A DNA stretch of 10,351 nucleotides from Pseudomonas sp. (GCA_029240955.1 JARDZH010000025.1:1-10351); one strand, 5' to 3'. Positions 1-6,411 are shown, counted from the stretch's first letter. Made by a program: numbers and translations. The notes: generated by a model not told the origin, from the sequence alone.

Positions 1-366
1 GCCCAGGATGAAGTGAAGCAACGCTATCTCGGGGCTCGGGACCAACAACAGGACAGCGTCTCCAACGCCACGCGTACCTTGCAGGAACTGCTGGCCAGCA
101 GCGGCTTTTTAAGTCGCCCCGCCGAGTTGCTGGGCAGTGACGGCTACGGTCTGCCGCAAGCGGGAGAATGGACACGCCTGGAGGCAGAAAGCAGCCAGCG
201 CCAGAAACAGCTGAAACGGCTCACCGGCGATCTGGACAAAGAAGTACGCGCGCTGCTGGAGCCTGCCCGCGCCAAGGAAATTGCTGCCAACGAGGCCAAC
301 CTGAAACAGGTCGGTGAGCACCTGCGAACACTGCACAAAGCGGCGGGCGGGCTGCAGTTGCCCTGA
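1..366 (+). CDS. 3' end of an unrecognised coiled-coil-like protein (partial)
   Basis: The reading frame is open from the first base and ends with TGA at 364-366, so only the last 121 residues of a longer protein are present. A GTG at 13 lies in frame, but it has no convincing ribosome binding site and the frame continues upstream of it, so I treat it as an internal valine. The visible part is hydrophilic and predicted to be largely helical. It is rich in Gln, Glu, Lys, Leu and Ala with heptad-like spacing (for example around residues 60-115), which suggests a coiled coil. There is no signal peptide, membrane segment or catalytic motif in this part. I do not recognise the family. The gene converges on the SCP2-like gene, with a REP-like pair in the gap. 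Confidence is high that it is coding and low for any function. Confidence 0.7.
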   Translation, partial: AQDEVKQRYLGARDQQQDSVSNATRTLQELLASSGFLSRPAELLGSDGYGLPQAGEWTRLEAESSQRQKQLKRLTGDLDKEVRALLEPARAKEIAANEANLKQVGEHLRTLHKAAGGLQLP

Positions 367-371
367 TCAGC

Positions 372-436
372 ATCGCGGCTGCGCTCCTACGAGAATGCGC
401 CGCGCTTGTGCTTGTGGGAGTGGCTTCAGCCGCGAA
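372..436. repeat. Degenerate REP pair in the gap between convergent genes
   Basis: A REP-like unit at 414-436 reads GTGGGAGTGGCTTCAGCCGC followed by GAA. It differs at one position (T for C) from the perfect copies at 9247-9307. An inverted, more decayed partner (ATCGCGGCTGCGCTCCTAC) lies at 372-390. Together they form a facing pair, as in Pseudomonas REP doublets. The pair fills most of the 79-bp gap between two gene 3' ends, where such elements are commonly tolerated and may stabilise mRNA ends or help termination. The functional role is inferred. Confidence 0.75.
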
Positions 437-445
437 GAGGTTGTA

Positions 446-838
446 TCAGGTTGGTTTGTCTGCCGCTTTTTTCTTGCGGGGCTTGAGATACTTGGTCAGG
501 CCCTGGAACCAGATCACCAGCGCTGGGTTGCCCTTGATCTGGATGTCCTTGTCCTGAATACCCTTCATGAAGGCCAGTTGCTTGTTGCCTGCCTGCATCG
601 TGGCGAAGCCGTAGGCCGCGTCGCGAAAGGAAATGGCAAAAGCCGGCTCGGCGACTTTGCCGCCTGCGCTGCGTACCCGATCCCCGCTGACGATGTAGTG
701 GCGCGCGACCTTGCCATCCGTTGTCTGTAGTTGGAAGGTGAGATCCTTCCCTGCCAGCTGCTTTTGAAAGTCGGGATTGTTACGACTGGCTCGGGCCATC
801 AGCAGCCCCAGCATCCAGAGAAGAAATCGAAACTTCAT
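446..838 (-). CDS. SCP2-like (sterol-carrier-type) domain protein with N-terminal hydrophobic anchor
   Basis: This 130-residue protein starts with a hydrophobic stretch (residues about 4-15, LLWMLGLLMA) that could be a membrane anchor. Residues about 25-115 resemble the SCP2 sterol-binding fold: a strand with QLQTTDGKVARHYIV, a strand ending in AISFRD, and a helical part around MKGIQDKDIQIKGNPALVIWF. A basic tail follows (KPRKKK). SCP2 domains bind lipids or fatty acyl groups in a hydrophobic tunnel, but no substrate can be named here. I chose the ATG at 838 because GAGG lies 8 bases upstream. A GTG six bases further upstream would have only 2 bases of spacing. The neighbour on the same strand is the lipoprotein gene, 164 bp upstream. 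Family assignment is from sequence pattern only; the alternative is a conserved Pseudomonas protein of unknown function. Confidence 0.75.
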   Translation of the reverse strand: MKFRFLLWMLGLLMARASRNNPDFQKQLAGKDLTFQLQTTDGKVARHYIVSGDRVRSAGGKVAEPAFAISFRDAAYGFATMQAGNKQLAFMKGIQDKDIQIKGNPALVIWFQGLTKYLKPRKKKAADKPT

Positions 839-948
839 ACGCACTGCCTCACGAGCATTTTGTAGGACCGCTCGACATGACCGGTGCAGCAGTGTAACGG
901 TAATTAGCCAGAAAACCTGTAGGACAAAGAAGGCTTTCGACGACGTTC

Positions 949-960
949 AGTACATGTACT
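949..960. promoter_or_regulatory. Perfect 12-bp palindrome between lipoprotein and SCP2-like genes
   Basis: AGTACATGTACT is fully self-complementary. It lies about 110 bp upstream of the SCP2-like start and about 40 bp after the lipoprotein stop. This position fits an operator for the SCP2-like gene. No regulator family can be assigned, and short palindromes also occur by chance. Confidence 0.3.
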
Positions 961-969
961 AAGACGCAA

Positions 970-991
970 CGCTGCCCCGCGAGGAGCAGCG
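970..991 (-). terminator. Hairpin downstream of the lipoprotein gene
   Basis: On the minus strand CGCTGCTCC pairs with GGGGCAGCG over nine positions (one G-U) around a four-base TCGC loop. It starts 11 bases after the stop codon of the lipoprotein gene. The stem is strong but no uridine tract follows, so this could be a weak terminator or an mRNA 3'-end stabiliser. Confidence 0.5.
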
Positions 992-1002
992 CGCAACAGT
1001 GT

Positions 1003-1452
1003 TTACTGAATGCTGTTGATGCTGCCTTTATTGCCGGTGACTTTGACGCTCACCTTTTTGAACACGAAATAGTCTTGAACGCTCACTTCATAACGCGGCG
1101 CTACGATCAGGTCCGCACCAGACGATTTGACCGCCTTGTAGGCAGCAGCCGCTTTTGTGGTCGAGACCGGATCGGGGATCGGCAACGCCAGTCCACCGCC
1201 ACCGCCACTTGCTCCGCCGCCATAAGCCACGCCGTCAGCGAACTGGCTGTCGCCACCGAAGGCGAAGAAGTTGAACAGGATGTTTGTCGAGGACTCGCCA
1301 GTGATCGTGCCGCCGACCTTAACGTCCGCTTTCAGGTCAGTCTTGACCGTGCTGTCCAGCGCCGCAGCAGGCTGGCTCACGTTATAACTCACACAGCCGC
1401 TGGTGGTAGCGATCAGTGTTGCGACCGCCGCGCAGATCCATAGCTTTTTCAT
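1003..1452 (-). CDS. Small glycine-rich putative lipoprotein
   Basis: The 149-residue product begins with a typical type II signal peptide: MKKLW, a hydrophobic core (CAAVATLIATT), then SGC with the candidate lipidated cysteine at residue 20. The lipobox is slightly unusual because Thr sits at -3. The mature part contains valine-rich strands (VKTDLKADVKVGGTITGES), an aromatic patch (LFNFFAFGG) and a glycine run near residues 79-88. The C-terminal half (AAAAYKAVKSSGADLIVAPRYEV) resembles lipoproteins in which a residue is said to be 'available' for envelope assembly, but I cannot name a family. GGAAG lies 8-12 bases upstream of the ATG. The gene sits alone between the SCP2-like gene and HU, with hairpins on both sides, so it is probably its own transcription unit. 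Function is unknown. Confidence 0.8.
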   Translation of the reverse strand: MKKLWICAAVATLIATTSGCVSYNVSQPAAALDSTVKTDLKADVKVGGTITGESSTNILFNFFAFGGDSQFADGVAYGGGASGGGGGLALPIPDPVSTTKAAAAYKAVKSSGADLIVAPRYEVSVQDYFVFKKVSVKVTGNKGSINSIQ

Positions 1453-1582
1453 TCGTAGCTTCCCAGATGTAGTTTTATGAGGTGCAGCAGGGGCGCGACT
1501 TTAAGGGAATCGGCTACGTGAAGAAGTCAGGAAAATCTGCTGTGAAGTGCGGTAAATAAACACTACCAAGTAGGAAATTTTC

Positions 1583-1601
1583 CCCGCCTCGAAACGGCGG
1601 G
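1583..1601. repeat. GC-rich hairpin between HU terminator and lipoprotein gene
   Basis: CCCGCC and GGCGGG form a six-base stem around a seven-base loop (TCGAAAC). It directly abuts an AT-rich inverted repeat, GGAAATTTTCC (1573-1583). No T-tract follows on either strand, so a terminator role is weak. It lies in the 261-bp region between HU and the lipoprotein gene, where I see no further gene. Confidence 0.4.
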
Positions 1602-1642
1602 AAGAAGGCTCAGCGCTTCAGGGCGCAACGCGACCGACATTG

Positions 1643-1678
1643 AAAAACGGGCACCTACCTGACCGGTGTGCCCGTTTT
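1643..1678 (-). terminator. Rho-independent terminator of the HU gene
   Basis: AAAACGGGCAC and GTGCCCGTTTT form a perfect 11-bp stem with a 13-base loop. On the minus strand the stem is followed by a T run (five T counting the stem end), 36 bases after the HU stop codon. The flanking A and T runs mean it could also act on plus-strand transcripts. Confidence 0.85.
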
Positions 1679-1713
1679 CTGCATTCCTGACTCCGGGCAA
1701 GGCCCGGCAGGTA

Positions 1714-1989
1714 TCAAGGATTCACGCTGTCTTTGAGCGCTTTGCCTGGTTTGAAGGCCACGGTGTTGCTAGCCTTGATCTTGACCGGCTCACCGGTTTG
1801 CGGGTTCTTGCCGGTGCGGGCGCCGCGGTGGCGCTGCAGGAAGGTGCCGAAACCAACCAGCGTCACACTGTCCTTTCGGTGCAGTGCGTTGGTGATTTCT
1901 TCAAGGACGGCGTTGAGGACGCGGTTGGACTGTTCTTTGGTGAGGTCCGCCTTTTCAGCAATGGCGGCTGCTAGATCTGGTTTACGCAT
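1714..1989 (-). CDS. hup: HU-family histone-like DNA-binding protein
   Basis: The 91-residue protein matches HU/IHF length and pattern: a helical dimerisation part (residues 1-40), then VTLVGFGTF (42-50), then the DNA-binding arm with RTGKNPQTG, where Pro63 is the expected intercalating proline, and the closing AFKPGKALKD. HU proteins bend and compact DNA as dimers and influence transcription, replication and repair. The start at 1989 is supported by AGAGG about 7 bases upstream and by family length; a 22-codon upstream extension has no homology-like content. It lies 187 bp downstream of the rubredoxin reductase gene, probably with its own promoter, and is followed by a strong terminator. Pseudomonads carry several HU paralogues. 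This is not the usual hupB beside lon, and I am unsure which paralogue name applies. Confidence 0.93.
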   Translation of the reverse strand: MRKPDLAAAIAEKADLTKEQSNRVLNAVLEEITNALHRKDSVTLVGFGTFLQRHRGARTGKNPQTGEPVKIKASNTVAFKPGKALKDSVNP

Positions 1990-2054
1990 ATGAAGCCTCT
2001 TTACGGTTTTTGTTTTTATGTGTCCCGCGCCGCTATCGATACGGCAACAAGGCA

Positions 2055-2076
2055 CCGCAACGGCTCTACGTTGCGG
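2055..2076. repeat. Inverted repeat upstream of the HU gene
   Basis: CCGCAACG and CGTTGCGG are perfect 8-bp arms around a six-base spacer (GCTCTA). It is centred about 76 bp upstream of the HU start and about 110 bp after the rubredoxin reductase stop. Without a T-tract it is a poor intrinsic terminator. It could instead be an operator or an mRNA 3'-end hairpin of the upstream operon. Confidence 0.45.
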
Positions 2077-2176
2077 CAGTCGTGGACGAGGATGGCATGC
2101 CGTCGAAGCCCGCGCCAGTACATGCGGCGGGATATTCCGAAGAAAAGAGCGGCCTATCCGACAAAATGAACGGAAA

Positions 2177-3325
2177 TCAGCTCAGCAGTGCGGGCAGCGC
2201 CTTGTTCAGCGCAAGTTTTTGCATAACGGCGGCACCGGTCAGCGCGTAGCCGAGCAGTTCACCTTGGGGATCATGGCAGAGCGCCGTGATATCCAGCCCT
2301 TGCCCTTCGACGCTCCAGGTTCCGTTCGCGCCCCGTGGTGGCGGGGAAACCACCAGCGGGCAGGCCGGCGTTTTGACGGTGATGGGCATCGGGCCGTATT
2401 TGACCTGCGTGGGCGTTCCGGCCAGCGTCTGAGCCAGGGCGCGGGCGCAGGACATCAGCGGCATCACGTACAGCAGATTCAGTCCGTCGACTTCTGCACA
2501 ATCTCCGAGCGCATGAATGTTGGCGTGGGAAGTGCGCAGGTAGCGATCTACCTGAATGCCGCGCCCGATCAACAGCCCCGCTGCGGCCGCCAGTTCGACT
2601 CGCGGACGCAGCCCGATCGCCGACACGACCAGATCACACGCGATGATCTGCCCGTCCGAAAGGTGCGCTTCAAGTTCTTCACCCGCGCGCTCCAGCCGGG
2701 TCAGGACCGGACCCAGATGAAACCGCGCACCCAGTTCTTCCAGCCCGGCCTGAACAGCAGTCGCCGCGGCTGGCGGCAGCAACGTCGGCATGACCTGCTC
2801 GCACGGCGCTACCAGCTCGACGTGGTACCCGCCGAGCATCAGGTCATTGGCGAACTCGCAGCCGATGAGCCCCGCACCCAGGATCAGAACCCGGCGCTTG
2901 CCGTGCGCCGCAGCCCGAAAACGAGCGTAGTCCTGCAGATCGTTGATCGGGAACACCGCATCGCTCGCATCGCCCTGGATGGGCACCTGTATGGTTTCGG
3001 CCCCCCAGGCCAGAACCAGGTCGCGGTAGTACACCGCCTCCTCTCCCAGCCAGACGCGCTTGTGACCCGGATCGATGCCGCTGATGCGCGTATGCGTGCG
3101 AATCTCGGCCTTCAACTGGTCGGCCATCGCGCCAGGCTCGGCCATGCTCAGACCGTCGGCATCCTTGTTTTTGCCAAAGCCTGTGGACAGCATCGGTTTT
3201 GAATAGGATCTGCCGTCATCAGCCGTAATCAGCAACAGCGGCGTGTCGCCGTCCAGCTTGCGAAACTCTCGGGCCAGGTTGTAACCCGCAAGGCCGGTAC
3301 CGATGATGACGACAGGTGCGCTCAT
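2177..3325 (-). CDS. rubB: Rubredoxin-NAD(+) reductase
   Basis: This 382-residue flavoprotein transfers electrons from NADH through FAD to rubredoxin in the cytoplasm. It has an N-terminal FAD-binding glycine motif ([11 protein letters not shown], residues 6-16), a conserved YSKPMLS (41-47), a second Rossmann motif for NADH ([13 protein letters not shown], 147-159), the AIGLRP segment (236-241) and the FAD-contacting GDCAEV (274-279). Length and motif order fit the class represented by the structurally characterised P. aeruginosa rubredoxin reductase. The start is supported by AGGA about 9 bases upstream. It lies 24 bases downstream of rubredoxin on the same strand, so the two are almost certainly co-transcribed and work as redox partners. 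No alkane hydroxylase gene is in the window, so the final electron acceptor is unknown; roles in oxidative stress are known in related systems. The names alkT and rubB are both used for this family. Confidence 0.93.
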   Translation of the reverse strand: MSAPVVIIGTGLAGYNLAREFRKLDGDTPLLLITADDGRSYSKPMLSTGFGKNKDADGLSMAEPGAMADQLKAEIRTHTRISGIDPGHKRVWLGEEAVYYRDLVLAWGAETIQVPIQGDASDAVFPINDLQDYARFRAAAHGKRRVLILGAGLIGCEFANDLMLGGYHVELVAPCEQVMPTLLPPAAATAVQAGLEELGARFHLGPVLTRLERAGEELEAHLSDGQIIACDLVVSAIGLRPRVELAAAAGLLIGRGIQVDRYLRTSHANIHALGDCAEVDGLNLLYVMPLMSCARALAQTLAGTPTQVKYGPMPITVKTPACPLVVSPPPRGANGTWSVEGQGLDITALCHDPQGELLGYALTGAAVMQKLALNKALPALLS

Positions 3326-3349
3326 TACTATTCCTAAAGGACGAAGGGA

Positions 3350-3517
3350 TCAGGCGATTTCAATCATTTCGAAGTCGAACTTGCCGACGCCGCAGTCCGG
3401 GCAAAGCCAGTCTTCCGGCACGTCTTCCCAGCGAGTGCCCGGCGCAATACCGTCATCCGGCCAGCCATCCGCTTCGTTATAGATCAGGCCACAGACGACA
3501 CATTGCCACTTCTTCAT
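3350..3517 (-). CDS. rubA: Rubredoxin
   Basis: This 55-residue iron protein shows the complete rubredoxin signature: two CxxCG knuckles, QCVVCG (Cys6, Cys9) and LCPDCG (Cys39, Cys42), which coordinate one Fe. It also has the conserved aromatic core (Trp4, Tyr13, Trp30, Trp38) and the [18 protein letters not shown] segment. It is a soluble cytoplasmic one-electron carrier reduced by the rubredoxin reductase encoded immediately downstream. The ATG at 3517 gives the canonical family length. The ribosome binding site is weak (GAGAG about 10 bases upstream) and is formed by the last of three tandem 9-bp repeats. P. aeruginosa has two adjacent rubredoxin genes at this locus; only one is present here. 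Confidence 0.96.
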   Translation of the reverse strand: MKKWQCVVCGLIYNEADGWPDDGIAPGTRWEDVPEDWLCPDCGVGKFDFEMIEIA

Positions 3518-3520
3518 GAT

Positions 3521-3547
3521 TCGGTTCTCTCGGTAATCTCGGTTATC
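3521..3547. repeat. Three tandem 9-bp repeats directly upstream of rubredoxin
   Basis: Three contiguous units read, on the plus strand, TCGGTTCTC, TCGGTAATC and TCGGTTATC. On the coding (minus) strand each is GA-two variable bases-ACCGA, ending three bases before the rubredoxin ATG. They therefore form the proximal 5' untranslated region and contain the only Shine-Dalgarno-like sequence (GAGAG). Confidence 0.7.
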
Positions 3548-3589
3548 AAGCAGGTACTGTCTCAGCGGTCGTTTGCCGCCTGAACGGGG

Positions 3590-3618
3590 TTTGTACTGAT
3601 CGAAGCGCCCGGATGCAA
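3590..3618 (-). promoter_or_regulatory. Candidate sigma-70 promoter for rubA-rubB
   Basis: On the minus strand TTGCAT (plus positions 3613-3618) and TACAAA (3590-3595) are separated by exactly 17 bases and lie about 75-100 bp upstream of the rubredoxin start. The boxes match consensus at three and four of six positions, so this is a plausible but unproven promoter. The same 194-bp divergent region must also hold the ubiC promoter. A TTAAGCT element near 3672 could be its -10, but I see no matching -35. Confidence 0.35.
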
Positions 3619-3711
3619 GTTTGTTGCGTTACCTGCACAAGCCCGGCCGTCGGTCGCCTGCGTCAATCATGTTAAGCTCGCGGCCTCGATGATTGCCGAA
3701 AATTGCTTACC

Positions 3712-4272
3712 GTGACCCAGCAAAATCCAGCATTTGCGTCCCCATTGTGGCTAGAGCAGGAACAGCTGATACAGGCTCCCAGGCAGTTGATGCTCGAGTG
3801 GCTGTTCAATCAGGACTCCCTTACTCGTCGTCTGACAGGTTTGTCTGGTGACAGGTTCAGCGTCACGCTTGTGCGGGAGGGCTGGCAGGCACTGCGCGAC
3901 GACGAATGCGTGGCATTGGACCTGCCTGCAGCCAGCGAGGGCTGGGTGCGCGAGGTCTATCTGCGCGGGCGCGGCGAGAAATGGGTGTTCGCTCGCAGTG
4001 TTGCGGCGCGCAGCGCACTCCAGGCCGGTGGCCTGAACATGGACGAGTTGGGCACCCGATCCCTCGGCGAGCTGCTGTTCAGCGATCCGGCTTTCGAGCG
4101 TGGGCCGCTTGAGATCTGCCATTACCCCGCAAGCTGGCTGCCACAGCCCGATGCTTCCCCGGATCTGTGGGCACGTCGCTCATGCTTCAGCCGTGGCCCG
4201 CTGAAGCTGGTGGTTGCCGAGGTTTTTCTGCCTGACCTGTGGAATGCGATTCAGACCAAGGAACGTTCCTGA
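3712..4272 (+). CDS. ubiC: Chorismate pyruvate-lyase
   Basis: UbiC removes pyruvate from chorismate to give 4-hydroxybenzoate, the first committed step of ubiquinone synthesis. With the GTG at 3712 the protein has 186 residues. Family landmarks are [22 protein letters not shown] (51-58), WVREVYL with Arg80 (the counterpart of E. coli Arg76, a product-binding residue), LWARRSCF and VVAEVFLP with Glu170 (counterpart of E. coli Glu155). The start is uncertain: a TTG at 3703 would add three residues, and neither has a clear ribosome binding site, so translation may be weak. The stop TGA overlaps the ubiA ATG by one base, indicating an operon with translational coupling; the products act consecutively. 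Confidence 0.95.
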   Translation: MTQQNPAFASPLWLEQEQLIQAPRQLMLEWLFNQDSLTRRLTGLSGDRFSVTLVREGWQALRDDECVALDLPAASEGWVREVYLRGRGEKWVFARSVAARSALQAGGLNMDELGTRSLGELLFSDPAFERGPLEICHYPASWLPQPDASPDLWARRSCFSRGPLKLVVAEVFLPDLWNAIQTKERS

Positions 4273-5162
4273 TGTACCTCTCGTTGCTCAAGTCTCTCAA
4301 CCGCCTCAATCCTCGTGCATGGGACTTCGTTCAGCTGACCCGCGTCGACAAGCCAATCGGCATCTACCTGCTGCTCTGGCCGACGCTCTGGGCGGTATGG
4401 ATCGCGGGCAAAGGCTCACCGTCGCTGGCCAATGTGCTTATTTTCGTGATCGGCGTGTTTCTCATGCGTGCGGCTGGGTGCGTCATCAATGACTTCGCGG
4501 ATCGCAAGGTCGATGGACACGTCAAACGTACCGAACAGCGGCCTCTGGTCAGCGGCAAGATCAGCAGTCGAGAAGCGTTGGTGCTGTTCGCGGTACTGGT
4601 GGGCCTGAGCTTCTTGCTGGTGTTGATGACCAACGCGACGACGATCTGGCTGTCATTCGGCGGCCTGGCACTTGCAGCCTGCTACCCCTTCATGAAGCGC
4701 TACACCTATTACCCGCAGGTGGTGCTGGGTGCCGCGTTCTCCTGGGGTATGCCCATGGCTTTCACGGCCGAAACCGGCGAGCTGCCGGCCGCCGCCTGGC
4801 TGTTGTACATCGCCAACCTGCTGTGGACGGTCGGTTACGACACGTACTACGCGATGGTCGATCGCGACGATGATCTGAAAATAGGCGTCAAATCCACTGC
4901 CGTGCTGTTTGGCGACGCCGATCGCGTCATCATCCTCACGCTGCAGGTGCTGGCGCTGGGCTGCCTGTCGCTAGCGAGTGCGCGTTTTGAGTTGGGCGCT
5001 TTCTTCTATATGGGTCTGGCCGTAGCGGCCGGATGTTTCGCGTGGGAATTCTGGATTACCCGGCGTCGCGAGCGGGATGCGTGCTTCAAAGCGTTCCTGC
5101 ACAACCATTGGGCAGGCTTGGCCATTTTTCTCGGGATCGTCGCCGATTACGCATTGCGCTAG
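4272..5162 (+). CDS. ubiA: 4-hydroxybenzoate polyprenyltransferase
   Basis: UbiA is an integral membrane enzyme that attaches the polyprenyl tail to 4-hydroxybenzoate in ubiquinone synthesis. The 296-residue protein has many hydrophobic helices and both aspartate-rich motifs of the UbiA superfamily: NDFADRKVD (73-81) and [13 protein letters not shown] (189-201), which bind Mg-diphosphate. The [18 protein letters not shown] segment (24-41) and the basic [11 protein letters not shown] stretch are also characteristic. The ATG at 4272 overlaps the ubiC stop and has AAGGAA upstream, within the end of ubiC; an upstream in-frame ATG at 4239 lies inside ubiC and is rejected. The hairpin just after the stop probably ends the operon. 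Confidence 0.97.
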   Translation: MYLSLLKSLNRLNPRAWDFVQLTRVDKPIGIYLLLWPTLWAVWIAGKGSPSLANVLIFVIGVFLMRAAGCVINDFADRKVDGHVKRTEQRPLVSGKISSREALVLFAVLVGLSFLLVLMTNATTIWLSFGGLALAACYPFMKRYTYYPQVVLGAAFSWGMPMAFTAETGELPAAAWLLYIANLLWTVGYDTYYAMVDRDDDLKIGVKSTAVLFGDADRVIILTLQVLALGCLSLASARFELGAFFYMGLAVAAGCFAWEFWITRRRERDACFKAFLHNHWAGLAIFLGIVADYALR

Positions 5163-5185
5163 ACGGCCGGCATTGCACCGGCCGT
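5163..5185. terminator. Hairpin between convergent ubiA and the small periplasmic gene
   Basis: ACGGCCGG and CCGGCCGT form a perfect 8-bp stem around a seven-base loop. It begins at the base after the ubiA stop and ends 10 bases before the end of the opposing gene. There is no T-tract on either strand, so it is a bidirectional terminator-like or 3'-stabilising hairpin. Confidence 0.55.
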
Positions 5186-5195
5186 GCGCCTGATC

Positions 5196-5573
5196 TCAGG
5201 GTTTGGCGACATGCCAGACGCCACCTTTGCCGTCGCCCTCGATATCGCCGGCCTTGGCGTCGTTCTTGAAGGTGTAGAGCGGCTTGCCGCCGTAGGCCCA
5301 TTGCCGCGTCTTGTCATCGCGGGTAACGACCGTCCATTTGCCCTGCGCCGAGCTGTCCGCTTCGGCGGCAAGCGGTGGCCAGTTGACTGCGCACTGGTCA
5401 TTACAGGCCGACTTCCCGGCCGAGTCCTTGTCGAAGGTGTACAGGGTCTTGCCTTCAAGATCGACCAGCTTGCCACCCTCGATCATCGCCGGCTCGGCTG
5501 CGAACGCCATTGCAGGGGATGCCAGCGCAACGGAGATCAACAGGCGCTTGAATGCAGTGGATAGATTCGTCAT
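5196..5573 (-). CDS. Small secreted protein with tandem COG4315-type (lipoprotein_15-like) repeats
   Basis: The 125-residue product has a cleavable signal peptide (FKRLLISVALASPAMAFA, cleavage likely before AEP near residue 26) and no lipobox, so it is probably periplasmic. The mature part contains two related units: GGKLVDLEGKTLYTFDKD at 33-50, and YGGKPLYTFKNDAKAGD at 94-110 followed by GDGKGGVWHV. These are typical of a bacterial family of unknown function (COG4315 / PF03640). Cys57 and Cys61 (CNDQC) precede NWPPL, also conserved in that family, and could form a disulfide. The start at 5573 has an excellent ribosome binding site (AGGAGG, 5 bases of spacing plus A); a longer upstream frame lacks one. 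It is divergent from phoB across 148 bp. Family assignment is confident; the role is unknown. Confidence 0.85.
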   Translation of the reverse strand: MTNLSTAFKRLLISVALASPAMAFAAEPAMIEGGKLVDLEGKTLYTFDKDSAGKSACNDQCAVNWPPLAAEADSSAQGKWTVVTRDDKTRQWAYGGKPLYTFKNDAKAGDIEGDGKGGVWHVAKP

Positions 5574-5651
5574 TGGGTGCCTCCTCTTATTGTTGTCGAG
5601 ACTGACCAAGCTTAGCTCCCCGTTCAGATACCGTGCTAGCCTCCTTCCAGC

Positions 5652-5669
5652 CTGTCACACGACTGCAAT
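5652..5669 (+). promoter_or_regulatory. Pho box (PhoB-binding site) upstream of phoB
   Basis: CTGTCAC-ACGA-CTGCAAT has two 7-base half sites 11 bases apart, the spacing of the Pho box (consensus CTGTCAT, four AT-rich bases, CTGTCAT or CTGTCAC). The first half site is a perfect match and the second matches five of seven. It ends 10 bases before a good -10 element and 52 bases before the phoB start. The arrangement predicts PhoB autoactivation under phosphate limitation. Confidence 0.85.
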
Positions 5670-5679
5670 AATTCCGTTA

Positions 5680-5685
5680 TCTAAT
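5680..5685 (+). promoter_or_regulatory. -10 element of the phoB promoter
   Basis: TCTAAT matches five of six bases of the sigma-70 -10 consensus. It lies 10 bases downstream of the Pho box, which takes the place of a -35 in Pho-regulated promoters. No -35 hexamer is evident. Confidence 0.65.
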
Positions 5686-5721
5686 GCGCCCCAAGACAGT
5701 TGAATGACAAGAGGTTCAAGC

Positions 5722-6411
5722 ATGGCTGGCAGGAGCATCCTGATCGTTGACGACGAAGCGCCTATTCGCGAAATGATCGCCGTTGCATTGGAAATGGCCG
5801 GCTACGACTGTATAGAAGCCGAGAACTCGCAGCAGGCCCACGCGATCATCGTCGACCGCAAGCCGGACCTGATTCTGCTCGACTGGATGCTGCCGGGCAC
5901 TTCGGGTATCGAACTGGCCCGCCGCCTCAAGCGCGACGAGCTGACCGGCGATATCCCGATCATCATGCTGACGGCCAAGGGCGAAGAGGACAACAAGATC
6001 CAGGGCCTGGAAGTCGGCGCTGATGACTACATCACCAAACCGTTTTCGCCTCGTGAGCTCGTCGCGCGCCTCAAAGCCGTTCTGCGCCGCGCCGGTCCGA
6101 CCGACGGTGAAGCGCCGATCGAAGTAGGTGGTCTGTTGCTGGACCCGATCAGCCATCGTGTCACCATCGACGGCAAGCCTGCCGAAATGGGGCCGACCGA
6201 ATACCGTCTGCTGCAATTCTTCATGACCCATCAGGAGCGTGCCTACACGCGCGGCCAACTGCTGGATCAGGTCTGGGGAGGCAACGTCTATGTCGAAGAG
6301 CGCACGGTGGACGTTCACATTCGGCGTCTGCGCAAGGCGCTGGGTGATGCCTATGAAAATCTGGTACAAACCGTTCGCGGTACCGGCTATCGCTTTTCCA
6401 CCAAGAGCTGA
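5722..6411 (+). CDS. phoB: Phosphate regulon response regulator PhoB
   Basis: PhoB is the OmpR-family response regulator that activates phosphate-starvation genes. The 229-residue protein has a receiver domain (about 3-120) with the acidic pair Asp10/Asp11, phospho-acceptor Asp54 in [10 protein letters not shown], Thr84 and Lys106 (ITKPFSP). It also has a C-terminal winged-helix DNA-binding domain (about 130-229) with [36 protein letters not shown] and VRGTGYRF. I chose the ATG at 5722, giving [12 protein letters not shown], because AAGAGG lies 7 bases upstream and the length fits PhoB. An in-frame ATG at 5704 would add six residues without a ribosome binding site. The upstream Pho box indicates autoregulation. 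phoR follows after 61 bases. Confidence 0.98.
   Translation: MAGRSILIVDDEAPIREMIAVALEMAGYDCIEAENSQQAHAIIVDRKPDLILLDWMLPGTSGIELARRLKRDELTGDIPIIMLTAKGEEDNKIQGLEVGADDYITKPFSPRELVARLKAVLRRAGPTDGEAPIEVGGLLLDPISHRVTIDGKPAEMGPTEYRLLQFFMTHQERAYTRGQLLDQVWGGNVYVEERTVDVHIRRLRKALGDAYENLVQTVRGTGYRFSTKS

Noticed and set aside
1693..1707. CCGGGC-AAG-GCCCGG hairpin just after the HU stop codon
   Set aside because: The three-base loop and lack of a T-tract make it a weak structure; the stronger terminator at 1643-1678 explains termination.
2018..3202. A 394-codon open frame antisense to rubredoxin reductase
   Set aside because: The composition is Arg/Gln-rich shadow sequence with no ribosome binding site; the opposite strand carries a clear enzyme with all motifs.
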